Below are positions 12,944-22,067 of a DNA stretch of 64,000 bases, piece after piece. The translations under genes were made by a program, and so were the position numbers. The stretch's first letter is position 1, and every line of letters starts with the position of its first letter. Origin of the DNA: Pneumocystis sp. 'macacae' (taxonomy: Eukaryota; Ascomycota; Pneumocystomycetes; Pneumocystales; Pneumocystaceae); the NCBI GenBank assembly GCA_018127085.1, contig CM030730.1, positions 151,501-215,500 on the forward strand, given 5' to 3'. The notes beneath the pieces are model-generated. The model had not been told where the DNA came from and ran no database searches. It saw only the letters and a program-made list of their open reading frames with translations.

Positions 12944-13367
12944 TTATTTAAGTAATTGTTCACATTTGAGTTCTAAATTAGATAAAAAATATTCATAAAA
13001 ATAAAAATAAATTACCTAATTCTTTTGAATATTTATTTAACTCTTTCGATATATATTCTAATATTTTTATTTCATCTTTTATGATTTTAAGTTTTTTTGA
13101 AAAATCATCTATACTTTTATCTAATTAAATTAATATATTATATATAAAAATATTTATTATACAAGTGTCAGAAATATTTTCTTTATTACTAGAAAGATTT
13201 TCTATAGAGTTTTCCAGTGAATTATATGATTCAATAGTTATTTGATTTGTTTTTTTTAAAAAATAAAGACTATTGTTAATATAATTAATCCTTGTGATAA
13301 AAAATTTTTTTAATGATTCAATTGTGCTTAAAACAATATCTTCCAATTTTTGAAAAGTTTCAAACAT
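12944..13367 (-). CDS. Small coiled-coil protein, likely BLOC-1 subunit 2 (BLOS2) homologue
   Basis: A three-exon gene largely hidden by introns. ATG at 13367; exon 1 ends at ENISDT; an intron of about 48 nt (GTATAA...TTAG) leads to KSIDDFSKKLKIIKDEIKI and LEYISKELNKYSKEL; a second intron (GTAATT...TTTAG with a CTAAT branch site) leads to ELKCEQLLK and the stop at 12944. The product is 112 residues, all helical. The last 40 residues match the human BLOC1S2 pattern well: 'LxxIxxIExxVxxLExxxxxLxxYSKKLExK', including the YSK.LE core. In animals and yeast the complex works in endosome/lysosome traffic. The splice model is consistent in frame; the homology is by eye and moderate. Confidence 0.55.
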
Positions 13368-13649
13368 ATTTATCAACTCTTTAAAATATTTTTTTTATTC
13401 ATTTTAACTAAATAGTAAATTTTATAAATATAAGTATAATTTAACTCGTAAATACACATTAAATATATAAAATATATATACAATACAAATATATATAAAT
13501 TTATTTATTTTATATAATAACTCTATTTTATTAAATATGTAATTTCTAAGTATAAATATTTGTTTTAAAATTAATACAATTACAATTTTATTAATTTTAA
13601 CCAATGTTAATTATTAATAAAAACGGCTTTACAAAAGAGCAAAAAATTA

Positions 13650-14486
13650 TCAAATTTGTTCCAAATAATCAAAGATCTCGGTTTTTTTAAGTTTTCTAAA
13701 TCGAAAACAAGACTTATCTATATCATCTATTCCAGAATCATCGGTCATAGATGATCTAACAATACCTATTTCTATAGTATTCTCTGAGAGTTCCCCTTCA
13801 AATCCTTCTTTCAAAGTAAGAAGAGCAATATGAATTGCATCTTCAAGTTCAAGTTGATCATTATATCTTTTTTCAAGAAATGTTTTTGCAGATGTTGCAA
13901 ATTTTCCAATTGCCGTTGCTTTCCATGGAAAATAGGTACCAGAAGGATCAATTTGATATAAAGATGGTCCATTATATTCATCCCATCCCGCTACTAATAT
14001 AGACACACCAAAAGGACGTATACCTCTAAATATATTATATCTTATGATCATAAAAATAACAAAAATTTACCCTGATTGAGTTGCTTCTTGCATTATTTTG
14101 GCTACTTCTTGTACAAGAATACGTGTTGGTGGATATTCATGGTAAATTAATTTATAATTAGTATGTGCAACTTTTCGTGCTTTATCCACTAAAATCCGGA
14201 AATCCGGTCCGATACCAGAATACACCATACCAATACTCGGCGTAATAGATGATATTTTATCAATTGTATCCTGTTCGACAAGTAAAGAACTGCTTTTTTT
14301 TTCAGTTACCAAAACAATCCCATTTCTAGCTATTTATTGGTCAATTCTAACAAAAAAAAACAAAAAACATCTACAACCTTTAATACCAATAGATGTTACT
14401 CCTTTGTTTACTGCAGCCAAAGCATATTCAATTTGAACAAGTTTCCCACTTGGCGAAAAAGTTGTTAATGAAAAACTAAAATTCAT
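13650..14486 (-). CDS. PRE8: 20S proteasome subunit alpha 2
   Basis: An outer-ring subunit of the proteasome core particle. ATG at 14486 gives [20 protein letters not shown] then [16 protein letters not shown], the alpha-type N-terminal helix signature. An intron near 14314-14378 (acceptor AATAG) leads to [17 protein letters not shown]. The core continues with [21 protein letters not shown] and a second intron near 14053-14088. It ends with [48 protein letters not shown] and LTLKEGFEG, stopping at 13650. No proteolytic propeptide is expected in alpha subunits and none is seen. It stands head to head with the proteasome assembly chaperone PAC2, 361 bp away. Confidence 0.93.
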
Positions 14487-14847
14487 TTAATCACTTTGAA
14501 CATTAGAACAGATATAAAAACCTATATCTGTCTGTCATGAGTAAAAGTTGAACCTCTCTTTAAAGAACAGAATTATTTTTAAAAAAAATATTTAAGAATT
14601 AATATTTTTGACGTAAGATTATCTAAAATTAAAATTAGAAAAATCAAAGTAAAAAGTTTAAAAAAAAACAAAATAAAGAGATAAAAAAGTACTTTAGAAC
14701 TGGCTTATATTTTCATAATATTTATCTAATTTTTTTCTATCAAAAACGCTTAATTTAAATAAAACGTATTATGAATAAGTTCATTATTTAAGTGAAAAAA
14801 ATAGAAGAATCATTTCTACAACTTAACTATATTTCATATAGAAGATT
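14487..14847. promoter_or_regulatory. Shared upstream region of PRE8 and PAC2
   Basis: A 361-bp AT-rich gap between two divergent proteasome genes. An 8-bp perfect inverted repeat (CAGATATA - 6 nt - TATATCTG, 14509-14530) lies about 20 bp before the PRE8 start, probably inside its 5' leader. I see no copy of the yeast Rpn4 site GGTGGCAAA. A bidirectional promoter is inferred from geometry only. Confidence 0.5.
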
Positions 14848-15687
14848 ATGACAGAAAACGAATATTTGTCTTTCTTTCAAACAAAATTAATTATTCCTGT
14901 AGTATCTATTGGTAATGTACCGCAATTAGCAGTGGATCTTCTTATACATTCTGCACGGCTTTCAAGGAAAATTATACTTGATCACTCTCTTCTTTACCCT
15001 TTCGCAGGTGCTCGGGAGGACGCAGGTGTATCTTTTTGTGGAGGAGTTGCAACAGCTTTAGATGGTAAGTATATGAATGTTTATAAATAGCGAATTGTTT
15101 AACTACTAACAATAAAGTTTTCGGTAATAGCGAAATAACGGTTATTCAACAAAGGTCTCCTGTACTACCGGGGAAGAAAAAAGATTTTGTTCAAAATGTT
15201 TTAATACCTTTTATTAAAAAAGGAAAATTTAATGAGATCCTTGTACTAGGATCAACAGATGCAACTAGAAGGAATGATGCAGAAATAAAAGGGTGATTTT
15301 CAAATACATCTTTCTAAACTGTTAACATGATACTTTAGACCTAAAGAATTTGTTTTGTCAACATTTCAAACAATTTCTGAGCTATCAGAATATTTTTCAA
15401 CTCTTAAGCTAATATCTGCATCAGAAAAAAGATTCCCAAAATTACCATCATCCGGTGCACTTATCCCATTACTAGAACATGCTTTATTCCAAAATATCCC
15501 AATGACAGCGCTAGTAATGTATGTTATGGAAGGCGATAATACAGAAGATGCTAAGCAAATGGCCAAATTAGCAGCTAAAGCATATAAACTTGATAACCTT
15601 TCAGAAAATTTGCAAAGCCCCCAAAGTTGGGAATATCTTTTCGGGAAAAAATTAGAAATAGGAGTTGAAGGTGGTATGTTTTGGTAA
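14848..15687 (+). CDS. ADD66: Proteasome assembly chaperone 2 (PAC2/PSMG2-like)
   Basis: In yeast and man PAC2 pairs with PAC1 to guide alpha-ring assembly. Exon 1 from the ATG at 14848 has the signature LIIPVVSIGNVPQLAVDLLI followed by FAGAREDAGVSFCGGVATAL. Exon 2 (about 15131-15292) reads EITVIQQRSPVLPGKKKDFV and FNEILVLGSTDATRRNDAEI. Exon 3 (15352-15687) ends with SWEYLFGKKLEIGVEGGMFW, the family's C-terminal W..LFG.....F pattern used to dock on the alpha ring. The stop lies only 43 bp from the convergent GEP3 stop. Its neighbour PRE8 encodes alpha 2, so subunit and chaperone are adjacent. Confidence 0.85.
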
Positions 15688-15730
15688 TTTGTAGCCTTTT
15701 TATACTTTATGATGTATCCTATAATATAAT

Positions 15731-17244
15731 TTATGATATATACTGCATTAAAGAGTTACGTAAAAGTATGCCTTCACTTTTTGGCGAAAATATCTTAATG
15801 TTTTTACTTCCATAAGTTGTTCGTACGTTAATCCATCCAAAGCCTGCTATTACAATGTCTTTATTTTCTTTATGTCCAATATTTTTAGTCTGACTACAAT
15901 ATACAATCTCCTTTACGTTATTTTCTAAGGTTTTATCATAATTATTTACACTATTATTGAAATTTGTTCTAAAGATTTGTTCAGCCTTTTTCGTATTAGT
16001 AAGATGTATTGGAAGAAATGTATATGGTGTAATTATTAATCGATTATCAATGTTCAAGGTTTCCAAGCAATCAATTCTAACAATATGTTCTATTATAAGA
16101 GTTTGCCCTTAAAAAATTAATGTGTCATTAGCTTTTAATAACTCTAAATATTACCGGCTTTCATTGTAAATGATCTTATTCTAGGAAATTTTTTCTTTGG
16201 CACATAAGCTTTTAAATTATTATAGTCAACATATTTATATAACTGTCTTTCTGGTGATGAAATTCCAGGTGCATCTATAATTACTCCACTATTCTCAAAC
16301 AAATTTCCCAATTTATTTATATCTATATTTATTGGATTAAGCGTTGTACCTGGTAAAAAACTAACAGTAGGTGTTTCTTGATAACCAACTCGGTAAGCAA
16401 ATTTAGAAACGATAGACGATTTACCAACATTAGTCATACCAACAAAATATATATTACTTTTTTTAGCTTTATATTTATTAATAGATGTTATTAGTTGATC
16501 TATACCCCATCCTTTTACGGCACTCGTTAAAATAACAAAAGGTAGTATCTTCTCCTTTACATTATGTGTCAATTTTGAGATCTCTAAAAGAAAATAATTA
16601 CGTATTTTTTCCAATGCAGAGCCTTTTCCAGATATTATATCAATTTTGTTGATTACATAAAAAATACGAGCCACTTCTCCAAATAAATTATGCAATTCTG
16701 GAACATATGAATGTGGAAAATCAACAGAATCAATAACATGAATCAAAAGAGCATTTTTCTCCTTCAAAAGTCTAGGTACCCAACTTGCAGATGATAATGT
16801 TTCTGAATGTGTAAGAAATTCAGTAGATAACATAGAATGATGAATTAAACCATGACATCTTCTACACAAAACTCTTTTTTGAGTCTTTTTTTTTTGAAAA
16901 GACATTGATAAGTGTTTTTCCGAAACTATCTCTAAAAGCTGTAAACGCAACGTTTCATTAAGATTTGCCATAGCATCATTAAATACTCTGTCTTCTTCTT
17001 GCTTTCGAAGATTTTTCGGACTTAATGAAGACTCTTTTTCATCTAAACCATTCTGTAAATAATATTTTGAATGTGTTGATTCAAATAATAATCCACATCC
17101 TGAACACGTATTTTTTATAGAATATTCTCTCAATTTATGGGAAAAAGACAAGAAAGAAACAATAGATCTCAATTTATATGGCCCAAGAACTAAAAAAATA
17201 TCTCTAAAGAACGGAAAGAAGCATTTTTGAAAATTTCTAATCAT
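15731..17244 (-). CDS. GEP3: Mitochondrial circularly permuted GTPase, Gep3/YqeH type
   Basis: Probable mitochondrial ribosome-assembly GTPase. The start at 17244 gives a basic, hydrophobic presequence (MIRNFQKCFFPFFRDIFLVL). A zinc-finger-like region pairs NTCSGCGLLFES (about residue 45) with VLCRRCHGLIHHS (about 125), as in the YqeH family. GTPase motifs appear in permuted order: G4 'INKID' (about 195), G5 'LTSAVKGWG', then G1 'GMTNVGKSSIVSK' (about 270), G3 'DAPGI' (about 325). One intron near 16108-16150 joins the C-terminal block (ETLNIDNRLIITPYTFLPIH ... IVIAGFGWINV). It is divergent from NFU1, another mitochondrial gene, with a 224-bp gap. Confidence 0.85.
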
Positions 17245-17468
17245 TTTAAAAAAATAAAGAATTCACTATTTATCAGCAAAACAAAGATAAAGTCGCACAT
17301 AAAGTGTATCCTCAATAAAAAATACATTTCAAAGACATATATGAACTTCACAAACTTTCCTCAATAGCTTTTCATTGTTTTTTCTTAAATACATTTTTTT
17401 AACATTAACTGCGATTATCGTTAAAAACAACTTATCGAAATTTTATATCAAAAATTAAGAAATATTTA

Positions 17469-18161
17469 ATGCATAAAAATACATCATTATTCATTCATTT
17501 TAACAAAAAATATGCCTTCTCATGTATTTTTAGAAGGCTGTCTCCTTTAAAGTTGAATAAAAGACTAATTTGGATTCAATCTGAAACAACACCTAATGAA
17601 GATGCGATTAAATTTATTCCAGGTGTGAATATTCTTCCGGAATCCTCTTCATCCATAGAATATTTGAATAGTCGTGAAGCAGTTTCTTCACCTCTTGCAA
17701 GAAAACTTTTTTCACTAGATGGTGTTAAATATGTCTTCTACGGACCAGATTATATTACAATTACAAAACATTCAAAAAATGCATGGAGTCCTCTTAAACC
17801 AGAAATTTTTTCAATTATTATGGAACATATAAGCTCTGGACAACCTATTTTCCTTCCAGAAACCAAAGAACTCAAAAAAAATGCACAAGAAGATTCAGAG
17901 GTTGTTTCTATGATTAAAGAGCTAATAGAAACACGAATTCGTACAGCCATTCAGGAAGATGGAGGGGATGTTGAATATAAAGGATTCCATAATGGAAAAG
18001 TTTTTCTCAAACTTAAAGGTGCATGTAAAACATGCGACTCATCGGTTATTACTCTGAAAAATGGCATAGAGAGTATGCTTATGCATTATATACCAGATGT
18101 AAAAGGTGTTGAACATGTACTGGATGAAGATGAAGAAGTAGGCATTAAAGTAGAAAAATAA
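17469..18161 (+). CDS. NFU1: Mitochondrial iron-sulfur scaffold NFU1
   Basis: Intronless gene of 230 codons, unusual in this intron-rich window. Residues 1-35 form a basic presequence without acidic residues. The N-terminal Nfu domain (about 45-135) reads NEDAIKFIPGVNILPE, SPLARKLFSLDGVKYVFYG and ITITKHS. The C-terminal NifU-like domain (about 150-225) has TAIQEDGGDVEYKGF and the cluster-binding CxxC in KLKGACKTCDSSVITLKNGI. In mitochondria Nfu1 delivers [4Fe-4S] clusters to targets such as lipoate synthase. The acidic tail (LDEDEEVGIKVEK) is typical of fungi. Confidence 0.93.
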   Translation: MHKNTSLFIHFNKKYAFSCIFRRLSPLKLNKRLIWIQSETTPNEDAIKFIPGVNILPESSSSIEYLNSREAVSSPLARKLFSLDGVKYVFYGPDYITITKHSKNAWSPLKPEIFSIIMEHISSGQPIFLPETKELKKNAQEDSEVVSMIKELIETRIRTAIQEDGGDVEYKGFHNGKVFLKLKGACKTCDSSVITLKNGIESMLMHYIPDVKGVEHVLDEDEEVGIKVEK

Positions 18162-19228
18162 GGTAGCTTGTATTTTACTAATAACTGATATGTATTTAGG
18201 AATTTGAAGATTTAGAAAAAAAGATAAAATCAAAATTATGACTCTACATATAATAAATTGATACCATACTTTCTAAACTAAATACATATTTAAAAACAAC
18301 ACCTAAAAATACATTTCAATTTAACAACCCCAACATACAGTATTCAAAGTAATATTTTGGTGGACACCATTGCAAGACCCCCAAACAGCCATTACTACCC
18401 CAAAACCCATTCTAATCAGAGCACTAAAAACACTTGCAGACTACAGAAAACCCACTTCCACAAATTACCCATTGGTCTACTACTAATCCAATGGGAAACC
18501 TGTAAAAAAGAGTGTCCTGCAAAAGCAAAACATGTCTGTCCAAAGATTCCTTGCCGAAATGAATCAGCAAGAGCGGTCAGGGAATGTAGTTTTCACTGCT
18601 CATTATAAGCCAATACATAAACCTCAATCAACCTTACACTAGCAAAAACACTAACTCAGGCGAACCTTCACTGTTAAGCGTAAAACCCTTGCACCTATGC
18701 AAATAAGCAGTTTGTCGAAAACATTAGACCCACTTACAAAGACGCAGAAACCATTCATCAGGTACTCCTTTTATACATTTTCCTTAAAATTTAAACTCCG
18801 AATTCAAACTCCGAAAAATACAATATATTAATATTTATTATGATTAAAAACCAAACATTTTTCCACATTTTTAATATATTTGTATTTATTTCAACTCTAT
18901 CTTCATAAAATACATACTTATTACATGACAGCTTACTTTTATTTAACTATACTTTAAAACCCACGATAATCCAGCGGTTAATAAGTATCAGTCACAGACC
19001 TAACCTAACAACACTAGAAATCAAGACGATATATGATTTTTGGGTTTTATAACTATGTAGCTTTTTTTATATTTTGTATGATTTTGTACGACTTCTATAG
19101 TTATTCATAGATAAACAAAATGTTAACGTATTTTTATGGAAGTAAAGAAATAGATGGTCCACATAGTCCGCTTTGCTCCGTTGGTGCGCACACATTACGT
19201 TTTGGTGAATTCAGTACAATAGGAGGAG
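18162..19228. other. Long non-coding gap with a C-rich, G-poor island (about 18330-18760)
   Basis: About 1.07 kb between NFU1 and SAR1. From about 18330 to 18760 the plus strand is rich in A and C, poor in G, and clearly less AT-rich than the flanks. The only long frame there (18357-18608) has no recognisable family and odd composition, so I do not call it a gene. An RNA gene is possible but no signature of U1-U6, RNase P, SRP or U3 RNA was recognised on either strand. The last 100 bp before SAR1 are also GC-richer and may be its leader. Confidence 0.4.
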
Positions 19229-20036
19229 ATGTTCATTGTCAATTGGTTGCTTGACATTTTGGCAAGTCTCGGGTTAATGAACAAGCATGCAAAGCTTTTG
19301 TTCCTGGGACTCGACAATGCAGGAAAAACAACCCTTCTTCACATGCTTAAAGTGAGTATCCAAAAGTTCATCAAGACAGTGAATCATTGGAGAGAAGACA
19401 ATGTGGCAATTCTTCAGAAATAAAGATATTTTGACAACAAAATTCTTAAAATATATTGTTTTTGAAAAATAGACACTAAATGATATAGGCTGATCGATTG
19501 GTGCTATTCCAACCAACGTTACATCCAAGTATGATGAGTGAATTATGCAAAGTAGCTAATGGGGAGATAGCAAGCGAAGAATTAGCAATTGGAAATTGTC
19601 GTTTTACAACGTTTGATTTGGGTGGTCATCAACAAGCACGGAGATTGTGGCGAGATTATTTTCCAGAAGTAAATGGAATTGTTTTTCTTGTCGATTCAGC
19701 AGATATTGAACGACTTTATGAGTCAAAATTAGAACTTGATGCATTGCTGTCAATAGAAGAGCTTTCTAAAGTTCCATTTCTAATACTTGGAAACAAAATC
19801 GATGCACCTGGTGCGATTTCAGAAGAAGAATTGCGAGCGGCTCTTGGGCTTTACCAAACAACAGGAAAAGGGAAGTTACCATGCGAAAATGTGCGTCCTA
19901 TTGAAGTTTTTATGTGGTATGTTAGCATTTAAAAATTTAACATAAAAGTTTTATTTTAACAAATGGACGGTATAGCTCGGTAGTTATGCGGCAAGGTTAC
20001 GGAGAAGGATTTCGATGGCTGAGTCAGTACGTTTAA
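19229..20036 (+). CDS. SAR1: COPII small GTPase Sar1
   Basis: Starts COPII coat assembly at ER exit sites. ATG at 19229 ([20 protein letters not shown]) encodes the amphipathic membrane-inserting helix. G motifs are [26 protein letters not shown] and the G5 segment CSVV. Intron 1 begins after HMLK (GTGAGT). Intron 2 (19529-19570) is in frame and free of stops; removing it yields [15 protein letters not shown], the conserved switch I region. Intron 3 (about 19917-19975) leads to [20 protein letters not shown] and the TAA at 20034-20036. The spliced length of about 190 residues is normal for Sar1; without intron 2 removal it would carry 14 extra residues. Confidence 0.95.
19529..19570 (+). other. 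Stopless in-frame intron of SAR1 (42 nt)
   Basis: Runs from GTATGA to GATAG with a GCTAAT branch-like site 12 nt before the end. It is a multiple of three and has no stop in the SAR1 frame. Splicing changes the reading from ...HPS(14 residues)SEEL to [11 protein letters not shown], the family-invariant sequence. Confidence 0.9.
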
Positions 20037-20109
20037 ATAGTGATGCAGAATCTAGGAAGATGTACTGCAATTCAGACATGTGGTGGGGTAGATCAGAAAT
20101 GTAAGTCGA

Positions 20110-21608
20110 TTAAAGATGTTGATCGTCATTCTTTAAAAAAGGAATCATGTTTATAGCACAATCAGGCCGCCCTTTATTATAAACAAACAGTCCCTGTAGT
20201 GCAGCAGTAGTAATTGGAGCATCAATCGCTCTTATTTTCTTTAAAAAGATGTTTGCCTCATTATGTTTATTTTCGTAAAATCGTAGAAACATTGTTAGAA
20301 TTTGATAATCTGATGCATATCCAAAATGTTTTGAAACATCAACACGCCCTGGCCTAATAAGTGCCGGATCCAATTTATTAAAATGATTTGTTGTCATAAA
20401 AATAATTCTATCTTCAGTGGATGCAACTCCATCCAATGCATTTAAGAGCCCTGAAAAAGTTAGATTGTTCCCGAATCTGAAGCACTTAATTAAGGTAAAA
20501 AATAAAAATGATAAATACCCTTGCTCAGTTTTTTCACGTCCTAAAAAAACTGCATCTATATCTTCTAATAATATTATACTTCTTGCAGGAACGTTACTTA
20601 ATAAGTAATTGAGACGATCATCTGTTAAACCTTTTTCAGAAAGATTTAATAAACATATATTATATTCAAGTTCTCCTGCAATAGATTGTATAAATGACGT
20701 TTTACCATTGCCTGGAGGTCCATGAAACAAATACCCTCTTCTATAAGGTATGCCTTAAAAATTTAAATAAAAGAAAATTAGTATTGAAGGAGTACCTCGT
20801 TGTGAATACCAGTCTTCATTATTTAAAAACTCTTTAATATCCTCAATTATTTGTTCTTTAACACCTTTATCAAGAATAACACTTTCTAGCATTCTTCGAC
20901 GTCTTGGTTGTCCAAAAGGTCTCCATTCAGGACCCCAACTCATATAAATTACTGTTTTTCCTTCTTGCATTTTCATAGCAAGATTTTGTGCTTCACAAAG
21001 TAATTCATTGAATATTTTACGATCTTTAGATAGAGTTGTCAAAGTAATAGTTTCCCAAGGGGAGCCTGTTGACAAATCAATCATTTTCCCATCTTTTTGA
21101 CGATCAAACTATACAAAATCAATACATTAAAGCAATTGAATATCATATATACCAAAATCCATATATTATTGTATTTAAAATAATACTTTCCTGAACCCGG
21201 AACAAGACTAAAAGAAGTACTCAAACTCCCATTTTCATGTTGTTTATATTTAGTCTCTATTGCTAATTGATGAAGATATTTTGAAAATTTTTGTGAAGAA
21301 ATCCAATGAAGAATCCATAAATAGCTTTTGTCTTTGGATGGAATTTCAAGAGAGACTGTTAGATAACGCCTTGCTATATTTACCGATCGAATAAGTCCAT
21401 AACGAAGAAATGCTAATCCAGTACCCAATCCCATTAATCCTAAACCCTTCAATAATTTAGACTGCATAATTTGTTAACTAAAATAATTTACCGCAGTAAA
21501 AAATTGGTTTCCATCAAAGATACGGGAAATGAGGCTTTTCTCACTACCCAGAACAATACTTTCTTTTACTATTGAAAGATTATTTTCTTGATTTTCTGTA
21601 GACTCCAT
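20110..21608 (-). CDS. BCS1: Mitochondrial AAA ATPase Bcs1 (complex III assembly)
   Basis: Inner-membrane AAA protein that moves the folded Rieske protein across the membrane. ATG at 21608 (MESTENQENNLSIV). An intron at 21447-21491 joins DGNQFFTA to GLGLMGLGTGLAFLR, the single membrane helix with an internal import signal. The Bcs1-specific domain follows (PSKDKSYLWILHWISS, NGSLSTSFSLVPGSGKYYF, MIDLSTGSPWETITLTTL, GKTVIYMSWGPEWRPFGQP). The AAA domain has FHGPPGNGKTSFIQ (Walker A), IILLEDIDAVF (Walker B), FMTTNHFNKLDPALIRPGRVD (sensor and arginine finger) and AALQGLFVYNKG. An in-frame intron at 20477-20518 interrupts EQG/FGNNLTFSGLLNALDG. Identification is certain. Confidence 0.93.
20477..20518 (-). 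other. Stopless in-frame intron of BCS1 (42 nt)
   Basis: On the minus strand it runs GTATTT...CTTCAG, 42 nt, with a CTTAAT branch-like site and no stop in frame. Its removal gives EQGFGNNLTFSGLLNALDG, which matches the conserved EQGF....TFSGLLNALDG of yeast Bcs1; retained, it would insert 14 mostly hydrophobic residues. Confidence 0.88.
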
Positions 21609-22067
21609 TATAATATAATCATAATATATTGTTTTTTAATTGTTTTCACAGCTTAGTTCTATTTCAATATATTTTTTAAATACAATACAAGAAAATTCTA
21701 AAACAAGTATCAAACATTAAATATCCATAACTAGTTAAAACTTTTAATCTTATCAAGAACTAAAAAAATAGACTTTCTACCTTTTAATAAAAAAAAACTT
21801 ATATAAACTTACTCTAAGAAAAAAAGTTATAAATAAAAACCTAATATATATATGGCATAAAAAATATTTTTGTAATCAGAAATATTAAAATAATTTTTTT
21901 TTCAAATTCATGAGGTTAAATTTATTACCTTAGCAATATCAGCGATAAAGATAATCAATTTCAACAATTCTTAACTAAAAATTAATCTTATATAATAAAT
22001 GAGTGTATAAGTTGATAAAAGCATTCATTTAATATAAATATATATTAAACTTTTACATTTTTTATTT
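21609..22067. promoter_or_regulatory. Divergent upstream region of BCS1 and PRI2
   Basis: 459 bp of very AT-rich sequence with A and T runs between two divergent start codons. No open frame of note and no recognisable RNA gene; it presumably holds both promoters. Confidence 0.45.

Noticed and set aside
13422..13604. Hydrophobic 60-codon frame on the minus strand
   Set aside because: Composed of AT-driven Ile/Tyr/Leu/Lys codons in intergenic DNA between two minus-strand genes; no homology or splice logic.
15366..15566. Minus-strand frame over PAC2 exon 3
   Set aside because: Shadow of the plus-strand exon, which has family-specific motifs.
18357..18608. Cys/Lys-rich 83-codon frame in the C-rich island
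   Set aside because: Composition reflects the A/C-rich strand; no family pattern, no splice partners; treated as a non-coding island instead.
18998..19010. ACCTAACCTAACA as a telomerase RNA template
   Set aside because: It would specify TTAGG, not the TTAGGG expected for Pneumocystis, and no surrounding telomerase RNA structure was recognised.
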